Part shown: positions 1-7,544 of the stretch, one piece after another
Layout of the letters: every line of letters begins with the position of its first letter
Position numbering within the stretch: the first letter of the stretch is position 1
Assembly (NCBI GenBank): GCA_031459935.1
Contig: JAVKHN010000053.1
Location: 1-11,291, forward strand
Source: Sysuimicrobium calidum
GTDB lineage: Bacteria; Sysuimicrobiota; Sysuimicrobiia; Sysuimicrobiales; Sysuimicrobiaceae
Direction: 5' to 3'
DNA length: 11,291 nucleotides
Made by a program: the position numbers and the translations under genes
The notes under the pieces: generated by a model
Told to the model about the DNA's origin: nothing
Databases searched by the model: none
The model's input: only the letters and a program-made list of their open reading frames with translations

Positions 1-686
1 CCGCACCGGGCCAGAAGCAGCGGGGTTCCTTCCCCCTTCCAGCCCAGCTGAGGCGGTGGGGAGGTGGCCTCAGCCGGACCTTCCTCTCCCCGCAACCACG
101 CCCGCACCCGCTCCTCCAGTACCTCGGGGGTGAGTCCCAGGAGCACGCTCTCCCCCACCAGGGCCGCCACCCCGCGCTCGCACTGGCCCAGGCAGGACGA
201 GCGGCTCCAGCCCAGGGGCGGGAGGGAACCCTCGGGCGACGCCGTCCCGTCGGGAAGGGAGCGGTGGCCGTACGTCTCCCCGTGGGCGGGCTCCTCGAGG
301 GGGTCCCCGAGGTGCCGGTGCAGGATCTGTGCGAGCGCTTCCGCGCCCCGGAGCATGCACACGATGTCGTCACAGAGGTGGATCATCCGCCGCGGCCTCG
401 GCTCGGTGGCCAGCAGCGCGTAGAAGCTCGCGACCCCGTACACCTCCGCCAGCGGCAGCCCCAGCTCCCGGCAGATGGCTGCAGCCGCCGGATAGGAGAT
501 CCAGCCCCGGGCCTCCTGCACGGCCCACAGGGCCGGAAGCAGGAGGTCCCGGCGGCCCACGCGCTCCTCCGGCCTCAGGTGGCCCCAGACGCGCTCCAGG
601 GCCTGCTGCTCTTCAGGGGTAGGCGGAGGTACGTGCTCCAGCCTCTGGAGCTCCACCCCCCACCCGCGCAGCGGGGCCGCGTTCAT
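1..686 (-). CDS. NuoE-like [2Fe-2S] subunit of NAD-linked formate dehydrogenase, partial (possible NuoE-NuoF fusion)
   Basis: This is the 5' part of a gene that is open to the left edge, 228 codons visible. Residues 25-200 read as the thioredoxin-like ferredoxin family of complex I NuoE / 24 kDa subunits. The four cluster ligands are C105 and C110 (CDDIVC) and C165 and C169 (CLGQC), the usual C-x4-C plus C-x3-C arrangement. The helical segment with ASFYALL (residues 86-92) precedes the first pair, as in the family. Known role: it passes electrons between a flavin/NAD site and the catalytic subunit. Its ATG overlaps the TGA of the formate dehydrogenase gene (ATGA, 683-686), which indicates translational coupling in one operon. 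After the NuoE domain the frame continues through a proline-rich linker into a segment ending TPLLLARC. That is consistent with a fused NuoF-type flavoprotein, but the fusion is inferred because the sequence ends there. Confidence 0.85.
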   Translation of the reverse strand, partial: MNAAPLRGWGVELQRLEHVPPPTPEEQQALERVWGHLRPEERVGRRDLLLPALWAVQEARGWISYPAAAAICRELGLPLAEVYGVASFYALLATEPRPRRMIHLCDDIVCMLRGAEALAQILHRHLGDPLEEPAHGETYGHRSLPDGTASPEGSLPPLGWSRSSCLGQCERGVAALVGESVLLGLTPEVLEERVRAWLRGEEGPAEATSPPPQLGWKGEGTPLLLARC

Positions 687-2659
687 CGAGCGGTCTCCCT
701 CCCCGCCCCCACCGCGATCCGCTGCGCTCGGAGGGGTTCCACCCGGACCGCGGTGGCCTTGAACTCCGCGGTCCCGGACTTGGGATCCGCGGCGTCCACG
801 GTGAGGAAGTTGGTGGGGGTCTTCTCCGGGAAGTGTAGGGTCATGAAGCACAGGCCGGGCAAGACCGTGGACTCCACCCACGCGGTAGCCTCCACGGATC
901 CCCTCCGCGAGGAGACCCGCACACGGTCTCCATGCGCGATGCCGTACCGGTCGGCGTCGCGCGGGTGCAGGACGAGGTACTCCTCCTGCGGCACCGGGGT
1001 CCTGTACAGGGCCGTCTGCACGCCCGTGTTGAAGAAGTACAGCCGCCGGCCGGTGGTGAGCAGAAGCGGGTAGTCCTCGTTTACCTCGTCCACGGGTGGC
1101 TCGTAGTGGGTGGGCATGAAGGGAGCCCGCGGGCCTTCTACCGGGCGCTTCCACAGCCGGCCATGCAGGAACAGCTCCCCCGGGTGGTCCTCGCTGGGAC
1201 ACGGCCACTGGATCCCCCCGAGCTCCTCCAGGCGCCGGTAGCTCATGCCCCGGTGCAGCGGCGAGAGTTCCCGCACCTCGTTCCACACCGCCTCCGCATC
1301 GGGGTAATCCCACTCCCGCCCGAGGCGCCGCGCCAGCTGCTGGAGGATCCACAGGTCGTCCCGAGCTTCCCCCGGGGGATCCAGGGCCCTGCGCACCCGC
1401 TGCACCCGCCGCTCGCTGCTGGTGACGGTGCCCTCCGATTCACACCAGGCCGCCGCCGCAGGGAACACCACGTCCGCCAGTTCCCCGGTGGCGGTGAGGA
1501 AGAGGTCCTGCACCACCAGGAACTCGAGCTCTTGGAACAGCCGGAGGATGCGGGTGGCGTTGGCGTCGGAGCGCACGGGGTTCTCGCCGATGACGTACAG
1601 GCCCCGGAGCAGCCCCTTCTCCATGGCGTCGTACATGGCCGTGAGGTGCCAGCCCGCCTTGGGCGGGATGGTGCAACCCCAGGCCCGCTCGAACCGGGCC
1701 CGCACTTCGGGGTCTTCTACGTTCTGGAACCCCACAAGCCGGTTCGGCAGCGCCCCCATGTCCCCTCCGCCCTGGACGTTATTCTGTCCCCGCAGGGGAT
1801 TGAGGCCGGAGCCGTACCGGCCCACGTGCCCGGTCAGAAGCGCCAGGTTGGTGAGGCTGAAGACGGTGTCCACCGCGTTGTGGTGCTCCGTGATGCCCAA
1901 CGTCCAGCAGATCATGGCCCGGGGAGCCGTGGCGTACTCCCGGGCTGTGGCCGCGATGAGCTCCCGGGGGACCCCGGTGATGGCCTCCGCGTACTCCAGG
2001 GTGTAGGGCTCCACCGCCTCCCGGTACCGCTCGAACCCCTCCGTAGCTTCCCGGACGAACTCCTCGTTCAGGAGTCCCTCGTGGATGATGTACCGGCCCA
2101 TGGCGTTCGCAAGCGCGATGTCCGTCCCCACCCGCACGGGAAGCCACCGGTGGGCAAACGCGACGCTGGAGGTCCGCCGGGGGTCGATCACCACCAGACG
2201 CGCGCCGTTCCGAACGCCTTTGAGCATGTGGAGGAACATCACCGGGTGGGTCTCCCGGGCATTAGAGCCCCACAGGAGGATCAGATTCGTCTCCTCCATC
2301 TCCCGGTAGGAGTTGGTTCCCCCGCCCGCCCCGAACACCGCCGCCAGACCGGCGACGCTGGGGGCGTGTCAGGTGCGGTTGCAGCTATCCACGTTGTTGG
2401 AGCCCATCACCTGGCGGGCGAACTTCCCGGCCAGGTAGTTGAGCTCGTTGGTGGACTTGGAGCAGCTAAAAAGCCCGAACCCCTGCCCGCCGTACCGCTC
2501 CCGGATCCGCCGCAACCCCTCCGCGGCGTGGTCCAGGGCCTCCTCCCAACTGGCCCGAACCAGGCGTCCGTCCCTGCGGACCAGCGGATAGGTGAGGCGC
2601 ACGTCCGGCCCGGGGAGGCCTTGCCGGTCGTCTCCGAGTAGCGCCCGCGCGACCGCCAC
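683..2659 (-). CDS. fdhA: Selenocysteine-containing formate dehydrogenase, catalytic (alpha) subunit, lacking the N-terminal [4Fe-4S] domain
   Basis: Molybdopterin oxidoreductase of about 658 residues, probably oxidising formate to CO2 (or the reverse) with a Mo/W bis-pterin cofactor. Translation crosses an in-frame TGA (codon 97, positions 2371-2369). The context is CNRT-U-HAPSVAGL, where family members have Cys or Sec followed by His. A SECIS hairpin follows directly. Further family blocks are GRYGSGLNPLRGQNNVQGG, YVIGENPVRSDAN, LFLTATGELADVVFPA, and a C-terminal pterin-binding domain with TTGRRLYFFNTG and the ending PKSGTAEFKATAVRV. I chose GTG 2659 because AGAGGGGGTGA lies 8 bases upstream; an in-frame GTG at 2701 would add 14 residues with no clear ribosome site. 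Either way the usual four-cysteine Fe-S domain is missing: the protein begins just before the LTYPLVRRDGRLVRASWEEAL block. It follows the permease by 67 bases and overlaps the NuoE-like gene. The family is near certain; activity without the Fe-S domain is open. Confidence 0.93.
2327..2371 (-). promoter_or_regulatory. Bacterial SECIS element with the UGA selenocysteine codon
   Basis: Counting the U of UGA as base 1, bases 6-11 (CGCCCC) pair with 40-45 (GGGGCG). Bases 15-21 (CGUCGCC) pair with 27-33 (GGCGGCG) and close the five-base loop GGUCU. U17, G23 and U24 fall at the same positions as the SelB-contacting bases of the Escherichia coli fdhF element (known biology). This supports UGA decoding as selenocysteine by SelB and tRNA-Sec, whose genes must lie outside the window. 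Confidence 0.93.
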
Positions 2660-2726
2660 CGCACTCACCCCCTCTCTATGGGGCTGGAGCCAGCGTACCA
2701 CTGCCGGCGCGGTCCGGGAAAGGGGT

Positions 2727-4079
2727 TTACAGGCCTCCGAAGGCCACGCCTGCGAGGATCCCCGCGAGAAACACCGCCCCTGCGAGAAGCGCGCAGGGCC
2801 GGTAGTTCCCCAGGGCCATCCCCACCACCACGAGACTCGGCAGGCTCACCGCGGGCAGGGTGAGCAGCAGGGCGGCTGCGGGGCCTGTCATCCCCTGCTG
2901 GATCAGCGGCCTTGTCACCGCGAGCTCGGTCCAGGTGGGGATCATGAGAAGGGTTCCTGCCGCGGCGGCCAGTAGGGTGCTCGGGAGGTCATTGCGCCCG
3001 GCGAAGGAGACGATCACCGGCGCGAGGGCTCCGGTGAGCACCGCGGCAAGGAACAGGACGGGAACCGCCACCCGCCCGAGCCGCCAGGAGGTCCGCAGCC
3101 AGGCCGCCACGAAGCTTGCGGGGGTCCGGGCATCCCACTCCACGAGTCCCTGCTCCAGCGCGAGGAGGCGTGCGAGGCGTTCCATCCAGGGACGCGGTCG
3201 GTAGGTCACCGCGCGGCCCGAAGCGCCGAGCGCCCGGACCACCAGGTACGCTCCGAACACCGCGAGCCCCGCCCCGCCCAGGATGCGCAGGAGGGCGTAG
3301 GGTGCGGGCAGCAGGGCGGTGGCGAGGGCGAGGGTGGTGAGGTTGAGCATAGGCGAGGCCACGAGGAAGGAGAGTAGGGCCTCTAGACTCGTGCCCGCCC
3401 GGGAGAGGCTTGCACCCACCGGCCCCGCGCAGCAGGAGCAGAAGGGGTACGGGAGGGCCAGAAGCGAGCCGGCCACGTGGGCCCGCAATCCCCGCGATGC
3501 AAGCATCCGTTCGAGCCCCTTGAACGCGCCGGTGTGCAGCAGTACGAGGAGGAGTCCCCCGATCACGATCCCCAGGACGGTGGCATGCCAGACCACGAGC
3601 AGGTAGTTCACCGCCTCCGCCACCGGCCGCGCCCACCACGGGAAGGAGGCCACCGGGAACGCGAAGCTCACCCCCAGGGTTCCCGCGTGGGCGACGCGCG
3701 CCGCCTGCACCCCCCGATACACGAAGAGGTCCACCACGAGCGCTGCAAGCAGCACCCCCGCGGTCACGTTCCGGGCCCGTCGCAGATCCGTCCCGGCCGC
3801 GAGGGCCTCCCGCTCCCCGCGGGCGAGCGCCCGGTACAACCCCACGCTTCCGAGGAGGCCTGCCAAAAGGAGCAGGAGGTGGAGCGGGTGGAGGTAGAGG
3901 ACCGCGGAGGGAGAGCCCACCTTGGTGTACAGACTTGGAGGAAGCAGGAACCCGCGCCGCAGATCCACCACCGCAAACAGCAGGAGCCCCACGGACAGGA
4001 GGAAGGATCCGAGCAGCAGCGAGTATCGGAGCGCTGCGGGACGTCTCTGCGCGAAGAGGTTCCGGGAAGCCTCTACCAT
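2727..4079 (-). CDS. UPF0718/ArsP-family (DUF318) membrane permease
   Basis: An integral membrane protein of 450 residues with about ten hydrophobic segments (roughly 18-37, 62-82, 106-121, 157-183, 203-212, 232-257, 264-283, 338-360, 365-381, 399-423, 428-448). The family signature is the cysteine motif PFCSCCAGPV (residues 212-221), followed by SFLVASPMLN (237-246). A second half-repeat carries PTWTELAVTRPLIQQGMTGP. Known relatives include the ArsP organoarsenical exporter and predicted Cu/Zn efflux permeases; the substrate here is unknown. The CSCC form, rather than CSCG, is a visible deviation. I chose ATG 4079 because GGAGG stands 8 bases before it. The upstream ATG at 4118 has only a GGAG three bases away and would add 13 residues. 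It is the first gene of the leftward formate dehydrogenase operon and ends 67 bases before the dehydrogenase start. Transport of a metal, oxyanion or C1 compound linked to the dehydrogenase is a guess. Confidence 0.82.
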   Translation of the reverse strand: MVEASRNLFAQRRPAALRYSLLLGSFLLSVGLLLFAVVDLRRGFLLPPSLYTKVGSPSAVLYLHPLHLLLLLAGLLGSVGLYRALARGEREALAAGTDLRRARNVTAGVLLAALVVDLFVYRGVQAARVAHAGTLGVSFAFPVASFPWWARPVAEAVNYLLVVWHATVLGIVIGGLLLVLLHTGAFKGLERMLASRGLRAHVAGSLLALPYPFCSCCAGPVGASLSRAGTSLEALLSFLVASPMLNLTTLALATALLPAPYALLRILGGAGLAVFGAYLVVRALGASGRAVTYRPRPWMERLARLLALEQGLVEWDARTPASFVAAWLRTSWRLGRVAVPVLFLAAVLTGALAPVIVSFAGRNDLPSTLLAAAAGTLLMIPTWTELAVTRPLIQQGMTGPAAALLLTLPAVSLPSLVVVGMALGNYRPCALLAGAVFLAGILAGVAFGGL

Positions 4080-4118
4080 GCCGATCGCCTCCTCAAGAAA
4101 TCGGGGAGTACCCAACAT

Positions 4119-4182
4119 CTTCTCCGAGCATACGTAAATTTCCTTGACAGCTTTAGTTCTAAGTTATTACCTATCTTCGGAG
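4119..4182. promoter_or_regulatory. Divergent control region between the fdh operon and the LysR regulator
   Basis: This is a conspicuously AT-rich stretch in G+C-rich surroundings, between two divergent genes. It contains a perfect 4+4 palindrome TTAGTTCTAA at 4153-4162, a size and symmetry that suit a LysR-type operator. It also has a wider inverted repeat, TCTCCGA (4121-4127) and TCGGAGA (4177-4183). LysR-family proteins usually bind between themselves and the divergent target. Binding here is inferred. Confidence 0.5.
4144..4170 (+). promoter_or_regulatory. Candidate promoter of the LysR gene
   Basis: TTGACA (4144-4149) matches the -35 consensus exactly, and TATTAC (4165-4170) matches the -10 box at four of six bases. 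The spacer is only 15 bases, shorter than ideal. Transcription would start near 4177, leaving a leader of about six bases before the ATG at 4183. That would explain why the gene has no usable ribosome binding site. The palindrome at 4153-4162 sits in the spacer, which would suit autorepression. Confidence 0.4.
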
Positions 4183-5064
4183 ATGCTGGAGTCCCTGCGG
4201 GTCTTCCGGTTGGTGGCCACCACCCGCAGCTTCACGGAGGCAGCCCGGCAGGCTGCCCTCACGCGCCCCGCGGTGAGCCAGCACATCCGGCGGCTGGAGC
4301 GGCTCTTCGGCACCCGGTTGCTTTCGCGCACCACGCGCCGGGTGGAGCTCACCGAGGCCGGGCGGGTGCTGCTGGCGCACGCGGAACGGGTGCTGGAGGA
4401 GATGGCTCGGCTGGAGAGCGCCATGCGGGATCTGAGCCCCCAGCGCACGGCCCCGCTCCTCGTAGGTGCCAGCACCCTTCCCGGGGAGTACCTGCTTCCC
4501 AGGGCTCTCTCCGCGTTCCGGGACCGGTTCCCCGAGACCGAGGTGCGGGTGTGGATCGGGGATACGGAGGCGGTGGTGGGGTGGGTCCGGACGGGACAGG
4601 TGGAGCTGGGATTTGTGGGCCAACCTCCGGTAGACCCGGAGCTCGTGGTGGAGCCGGTGGTGGAGGACGAGATCGTGCTGTTGCTCCCCCCGGGCTACGC
4701 CGTACCGGATCCCCTCGACGTGGAAGCCCTCACCCGGATCCCCCTCGTGCTTCGGGAGCCGGGGTCCGCAACCCGGTTCACGGTGCTGTCCGCCCTCGAG
4801 CGCGCGGGGATTTCACCCGATCGGCTCCGGGTGGCAGGGCAGCTCGGAAGCCCCGAGGCGGTGAAGGCCGCGGTGCGGGCCGGCGTAGGGGCCGCGTTCC
4901 TCTCCCGGTTCTGCCTGCGGCCCGAGGAGGGGTCCCCGGTGCGGGTGCAGGGATTGGAGCTGAGACGGTGGGTGTGCGCGTGCTGGCGCAGGGACCGCCC
5001 GCCGGACCGTTTTGGCCAGGCCCTCATCGAGCAGCTGCGGGTCCACGCGGCTGCCGGCGGATGA
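4183..5064 (+). CDS. LysR-type transcriptional regulator
   Basis: A DNA-binding regulator of 293 residues, the normal family length. Residues 1-60 form the winged helix-turn-helix: RSFTEAARQAALTRPAVSQH is followed by IRRLERLFGTRLLSRTTRR and ELTEAGRVLL. Residues from about 90 onward form the periplasmic-binding-protein-like effector domain, with PLLVGASTLPGEYLLPRAL and the late block VKAAVRAGVGAAFLSRFCL. The ATG at 4183 gives the canonical LysR start MLESLRVFRLVA. A GGAG abuts it too closely to act as a Shine-Dalgarno site, so initiation may be nearly leaderless. It is divergent from the permease/formate dehydrogenase operon, the classical arrangement for regulator and target, and lies 40 bases before the rocA gene on the same strand. 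The effector cannot be read from the sequence. CysB/CbbR-like effector domains share this architecture. Confidence 0.93.
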   Translation: MLESLRVFRLVATTRSFTEAARQAALTRPAVSQHIRRLERLFGTRLLSRTTRRVELTEAGRVLLAHAERVLEEMARLESAMRDLSPQRTAPLLVGASTLPGEYLLPRALSAFRDRFPETEVRVWIGDTEAVVGWVRTGQVELGFVGQPPVDPELVVEPVVEDEIVLLLPPGYAVPDPLDVEALTRIPLVLREPGSATRFTVLSALERAGISPDRLRVAGQLGSPEAVKAAVRAGVGAAFLSRFCLRPEEGSPVRVQGLELRRWVCACWRRDRPPDRFGQALIEQLRVHAAAGG

Positions 5065-5070
5065 GCCGGC

Positions 5071-5099
5071 TATAATGGGGCAGACGAAGCCAGGGGGTG
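5071..5099 (+). promoter_or_regulatory. -10 box and ribosome binding site of rocA
   Basis: A perfect TATAAT occurs at 5071-5076, just after the lysR stop. I see no good -35 match at the right distance. A strong AGGGGGTGA at 5091-5099 lies five bases before GTG 5105. This site decides the start, since the frame itself is open back into lysR. A dedicated promoter is plausible but read-through from lysR is equally possible. Confidence 0.55.
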
Positions 5100-5104
5100 A
5101 CGGC

Positions 5105-6655
5105 GTGGCTCTCCCGGAATTCCGCAACGAGCCCTTCACGGACTTCGGCTTGGAGGCCAACCGGAAGGCCATGCGCCAAGCGATCGCCGCGGTGGAGGCC
5201 AAGCTGGGTGCGGAGCTGCCTGTGGTGATCGGCGGGAAGCGCATCCGGGTCGCGGACACCTTCGAATCGCGCAACCCGTCGAAGAAGGACGAGGTGGTGG
5301 CCCGGGCACCTCTGGGCTCCCCGGAGCTGGTGGATCGCGCGGTGGAGGTTGCGTGGTGGGCGTTCCCCACGTGGAGGCGGGTGCCGCCGGAGGAGAAGGC
5401 CGCACTGTTCCTGCGCGCCGCGGAGCTGCTGCGCCGCCGGAAGTTCGAGGCCGCGGCGTGGATGGTGCTGGAGGTGGGCAAGAACTGGGCGGAGGCGGAC
5501 GCGGACGTGGCGGAGGCCATCGACCACCTGGAGTACTTCGCCCGGGAGATCCTGCGGTACGCGGAGGGCAAGCCCACAACCCCCCACCCGCAGGAGGTCT
5601 CGTACTACACCTACGAGCCACTGGGGGTGGTGGCGGTGATCCCGCCGTGGAACTTCCCCCTGGCCATCCCCATGGGGATGGCCCTGGGCGCCATCGCGGC
5701 CGGGAACACGGTCGTACTCAAGCCCAGTAGCGACGCCCCGGCCACCGTCTACACGTTCCTCGAGGTAATGGAAGAGGCCGGGCTGCCCCCCGGGGTCCTC
5801 AACGTGGTGCCCGGCTCCGGTTCCGTCGTCGGAGACTTGCTCGTAACCCACCCACGGGTGCGGATGGTCGCCTTCACCGGCTCCCGGGAGGTGGGCTGCC
5901 GGATCTACGAACAGGCCGCCAGGGTCCAGCCGGGGCAGGTATGGCTCAAGCGGGTCATCGCGGAGATGGGAGGCAAGAACGCGGTGGTGGTCGCGGAGGA
6001 CGCGGACCTGGAGGAGGCGGTGGCCGCGGCAGTGGTCTCCGGGTACGGGTACCAGGGCCAGAAGTGCTCCGCGGGCTCCCGGCTGGTGGTGACCGGTCCG
6101 GTCTACGACCGAGTCGTGGAAGCTTTCGTGGAGCGCGTGCGGGCCCTGGAGGTGGGGCCCGCGAAGGACAACCACCCCGTGGGTCCGGTGATCAACGAGC
6201 GCGCGTATCGCACCATCCTGGAGTACATCGAGGTAGGCAAGCGCGAAGGGCGCCTGCTCTGTGGCGGGGAGCCCGCGGACGGGGAAGGCTACTACATCCA
6301 GCCCACGGTGTTCGCGGACGTGGACCCTCACGCCCGCATTGCCCAGGAGGAGATCTTCGGCCCGGTGGTGACGGTGATCCGGGCCCGGGATTTCGACCAC
6401 GCCCTGGAGATCGCGAACAGCACGGAGTACGGCCTCACGGGCGCGGTGTTCACCCGGGACCCGGGTCGGATCGCAAAGGCCCGGGCCGAGTTCCACTGCG
6501 GCAACCTGTACATCAACCGGAAGTGCACCGGGGCTCTGGTGGGGGTCCATCCCTTTGGCGGCTTCAACATGAGCGGAACGGACGCCAAGGTGGGCGGCCC
6601 CGACTACCTCCTGTACTTCCTCCAGCCCAAGGTGACCAGCATCAAGTTCCGATAG
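5105..6655 (+). CDS. rocA: 1-pyrroline-5-carboxylate dehydrogenase (L-glutamate gamma-semialdehyde dehydrogenase), RocA type
   Basis: A cytosolic NAD(P)-dependent aldehyde dehydrogenase of 516 residues, essentially the length of Bacillus RocA. It oxidises glutamate semialdehyde (from proline or arginine) to glutamate. Visible functional residues are N183 in IPPWNFPLAIP, K206 in VVLKPSSDAP, the nucleotide-binding FTGSREVG (257-264), general base E287 in VIAEMGGKNAV, and catalytic C321 in GYGYQGQKCSAGSR. The start RNEPFTDFGLEANRKAM and the C-terminal SGTDAKVGGPDYLLYFLQPK separate this subfamily from other aldehyde dehydrogenases. GTG 5105 is chosen for its ribosome site and the family N-terminus. 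No proline dehydrogenase gene is in the window, so the partner enzyme must be elsewhere. No terminator is evident after the TAG; the repeat array begins 17 bases later. Confidence 0.95.
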   Translation: MALPEFRNEPFTDFGLEANRKAMRQAIAAVEAKLGAELPVVIGGKRIRVADTFESRNPSKKDEVVARAPLGSPELVDRAVEVAWWAFPTWRRVPPEEKAALFLRAAELLRRRKFEAAAWMVLEVGKNWAEADADVAEAIDHLEYFAREILRYAEGKPTTPHPQEVSYYTYEPLGVVAVIPPWNFPLAIPMGMALGAIAAGNTVVLKPSSDAPATVYTFLEVMEEAGLPPGVLNVVPGSGSVVGDLLVTHPRVRMVAFTGSREVGCRIYEQAARVQPGQVWLKRVIAEMGGKNAVVVAEDADLEEAVAAAVVSGYGYQGQKCSAGSRLVVTGPVYDRVVEAFVERVRALEVGPAKDNHPVGPVINERAYRTILEYIEVGKREGRLLCGGEPADGEGYYIQPTVFADVDPHARIAQEEIFGPVVTVIRARDFDHALEIANSTEYGLTGAVFTRDPGRIAKARAEFHCGNLYINRKCTGALVGVHPFGGFNMSGTDAKVGGPDYLLYFLQPKVTSIKFR

Positions 6656-6672
6656 CACGCCATAAAAGGCAG

Positions 6673-6775
6673 GGGGACAGGGCCAGGGGACAGACCCCGG
6701 GGGACAGAGCCAGGGGAGAGAGACCAGCAGCAGGGCCGTTTCGGGACAAGGACCAGCGGGACAAAGCCGAGGTCA
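6673..6775 (+). repeat. Left array of degenerate GGGGACAGRGCC units
   Basis: Clear units are GGGGACAGGGCCA (6673-6685), GGGGACAGACCCC (6686-6698), GGGGACAGAGCCA (6700-6712) and GGGGAGAGAGACCA (6713-6726). Decayed units containing GGGACAAGGACC and GGGACAAAGCC continue to about 6775. The units are in direct orientation relative to the right array at 7545-7597. Confidence 0.8.
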
Positions 6776-6811
6776 GGACGTCCGAGTTAGCCGACGGAGG
6801 CATTGCGCTGG

Positions 6812-6843
6812 GAGAGGGCTTGAGTCTTCCTCCTAGCCCTCTC
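6812..6843. repeat. Perfect 9-bp inverted repeat (hairpin)
   Basis: GAGAGGGCT (6812-6820) and AGCCCTCTC (6835-6843) are perfectly complementary with a 14-base loop. It lies between the left repeat array and the transposase stop codon. No T-tract follows on either strand, so it is not a convincing intrinsic terminator. It could be an end structure recognised by the transposase. Confidence 0.55.
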
Positions 6844-6885
6844 AAAGGGATCACCGGAACTCGCGGCCTGTCTCGCAGGTGAGGA

Positions 6886-7485
6886 TCAGGTGGGTGCCTG
6901 CGGCGGGCTGCCGGGCGGGGTTCTGGGGGGCGTGGTGCGCACGGGCGCGGGTGTGGCGGCAGCCCAAGGATGCCAGGTGAGGTCGTCGGCCTGGCGCACG
7001 CCCAGCAGAGCTTGGAGGACGGCTACCGCGGTGACCCCATCGGGCTGCCCCGCGTGGGCTCGGAAGCTGCTCCACCGGTAGTCCTGGGCGTGGTCTGCGA
7101 GCCCGGCGCGAACGGGGTTGTCGTGGAGATAGCGGACCAGGGCCCACAGGTAGCGGTCCTCGGTACAGGGCCAGCACCGGTACCGGCCCTCGAACACGTG
7201 TCCGGTGAGGTGGTAGCGGCGGTTGTGCCACTGGGCGAAGCGTCCGTGCAGGTCCCGCATGAAGGCTGGCAGGACTGCCTCGGGGGCGCGGAGCAGGAGG
7301 TGGACGTGGTTGGGCATCAGGACGTAGGCCAGCACGTCCACGCCATAGCGCTCGGACACGCGGCGGAGCAGCTTCAGGTATTCCTCGAAGGCCTCAGGGG
7401 TATAGAACAGCCGCTCCCGGCGGTTGCCGCGGCTTGTGACGTGGTAGACGCCCTCGGGCAACACTCCCCTCCGCCGCCGTGGCAT
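6886..7485 (-). CDS. REP-associated tyrosine transposase (RAYT, Y1/IS200-like HUH nuclease)
   Basis: A single-strand DNA nuclease/transposase of 199 residues. The HUH metal-binding motif is in YVLMPNHVHLLL (H60 and H62). The opening VYHVTSRGNRRERLFYTPEAF is typical of the RAYT group. The probable catalytic tyrosine is Y119 in RYLHDNPVRAGL, followed by DYRWSSFRAH. Start ATG 7485 is preceded by GGGGAGGG with a six-base gap; the frame is open further upstream but runs through the repeat array and gives low-complexity sequence. After about residue 175 the C-terminus is an Ala/Pro/Thr-rich tail without family features, possibly an added extension. It is the only gene between rocA and tRNA-Ala, in the opposite orientation to both. 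It probably acts on the flanking GGGGACAG repeats (inference). Confidence 0.92.
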   Translation of the reverse strand: MPRRRRGVLPEGVYHVTSRGNRRERLFYTPEAFEEYLKLLRRVSERYGVDVLAYVLMPNHVHLLLRAPEAVLPAFMRDLHGRFAQWHNRRYHLTGHVFEGRYRCWPCTEDRYLWALVRYLHDNPVRAGLADHAQDYRWSSFRAHAGQPDGVTAVAVLQALLGVRQADDLTWHPWAAATPAPVRTTPPRTPPGSPPQAPT

Positions 7486-7544
7486 GGCTTCCCTCCCCAC
7501 CGAATGAACGGAACCTCCTGGCCTTTTGGCGGAGCTGCACCGCA

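Noticed and set aside
2339..2371. Formate dehydrogenase read as two genes or a pseudogene split by a stop codon
   Set aside because: The stop is TGA at the active-site Sec/Cys position, both halves are in the same frame, and a canonical SECIS follows.
932..2641. Long plus-strand open frame opposite the formate dehydrogenase gene
   Set aside because: Antisense shadow of a high-G+C gene: no family motifs and no credible start, while the opposite strand is unmistakable.
3477..5075. Plus-strand open frame spanning the permease and lysR
   Set aside because: It is antisense to the permease and out of frame with lysR, with compositionally biased product only.
5024..6658. Long minus-strand open frame opposite rocA
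   Set aside because: His/Arg/Gly-rich antisense shadow of the aldehyde dehydrogenase gene.
6672..6775. CRISPR array
   Set aside because: Units are 13-14 bp, abutting and degenerate, with no unique spacers and no cas genes.
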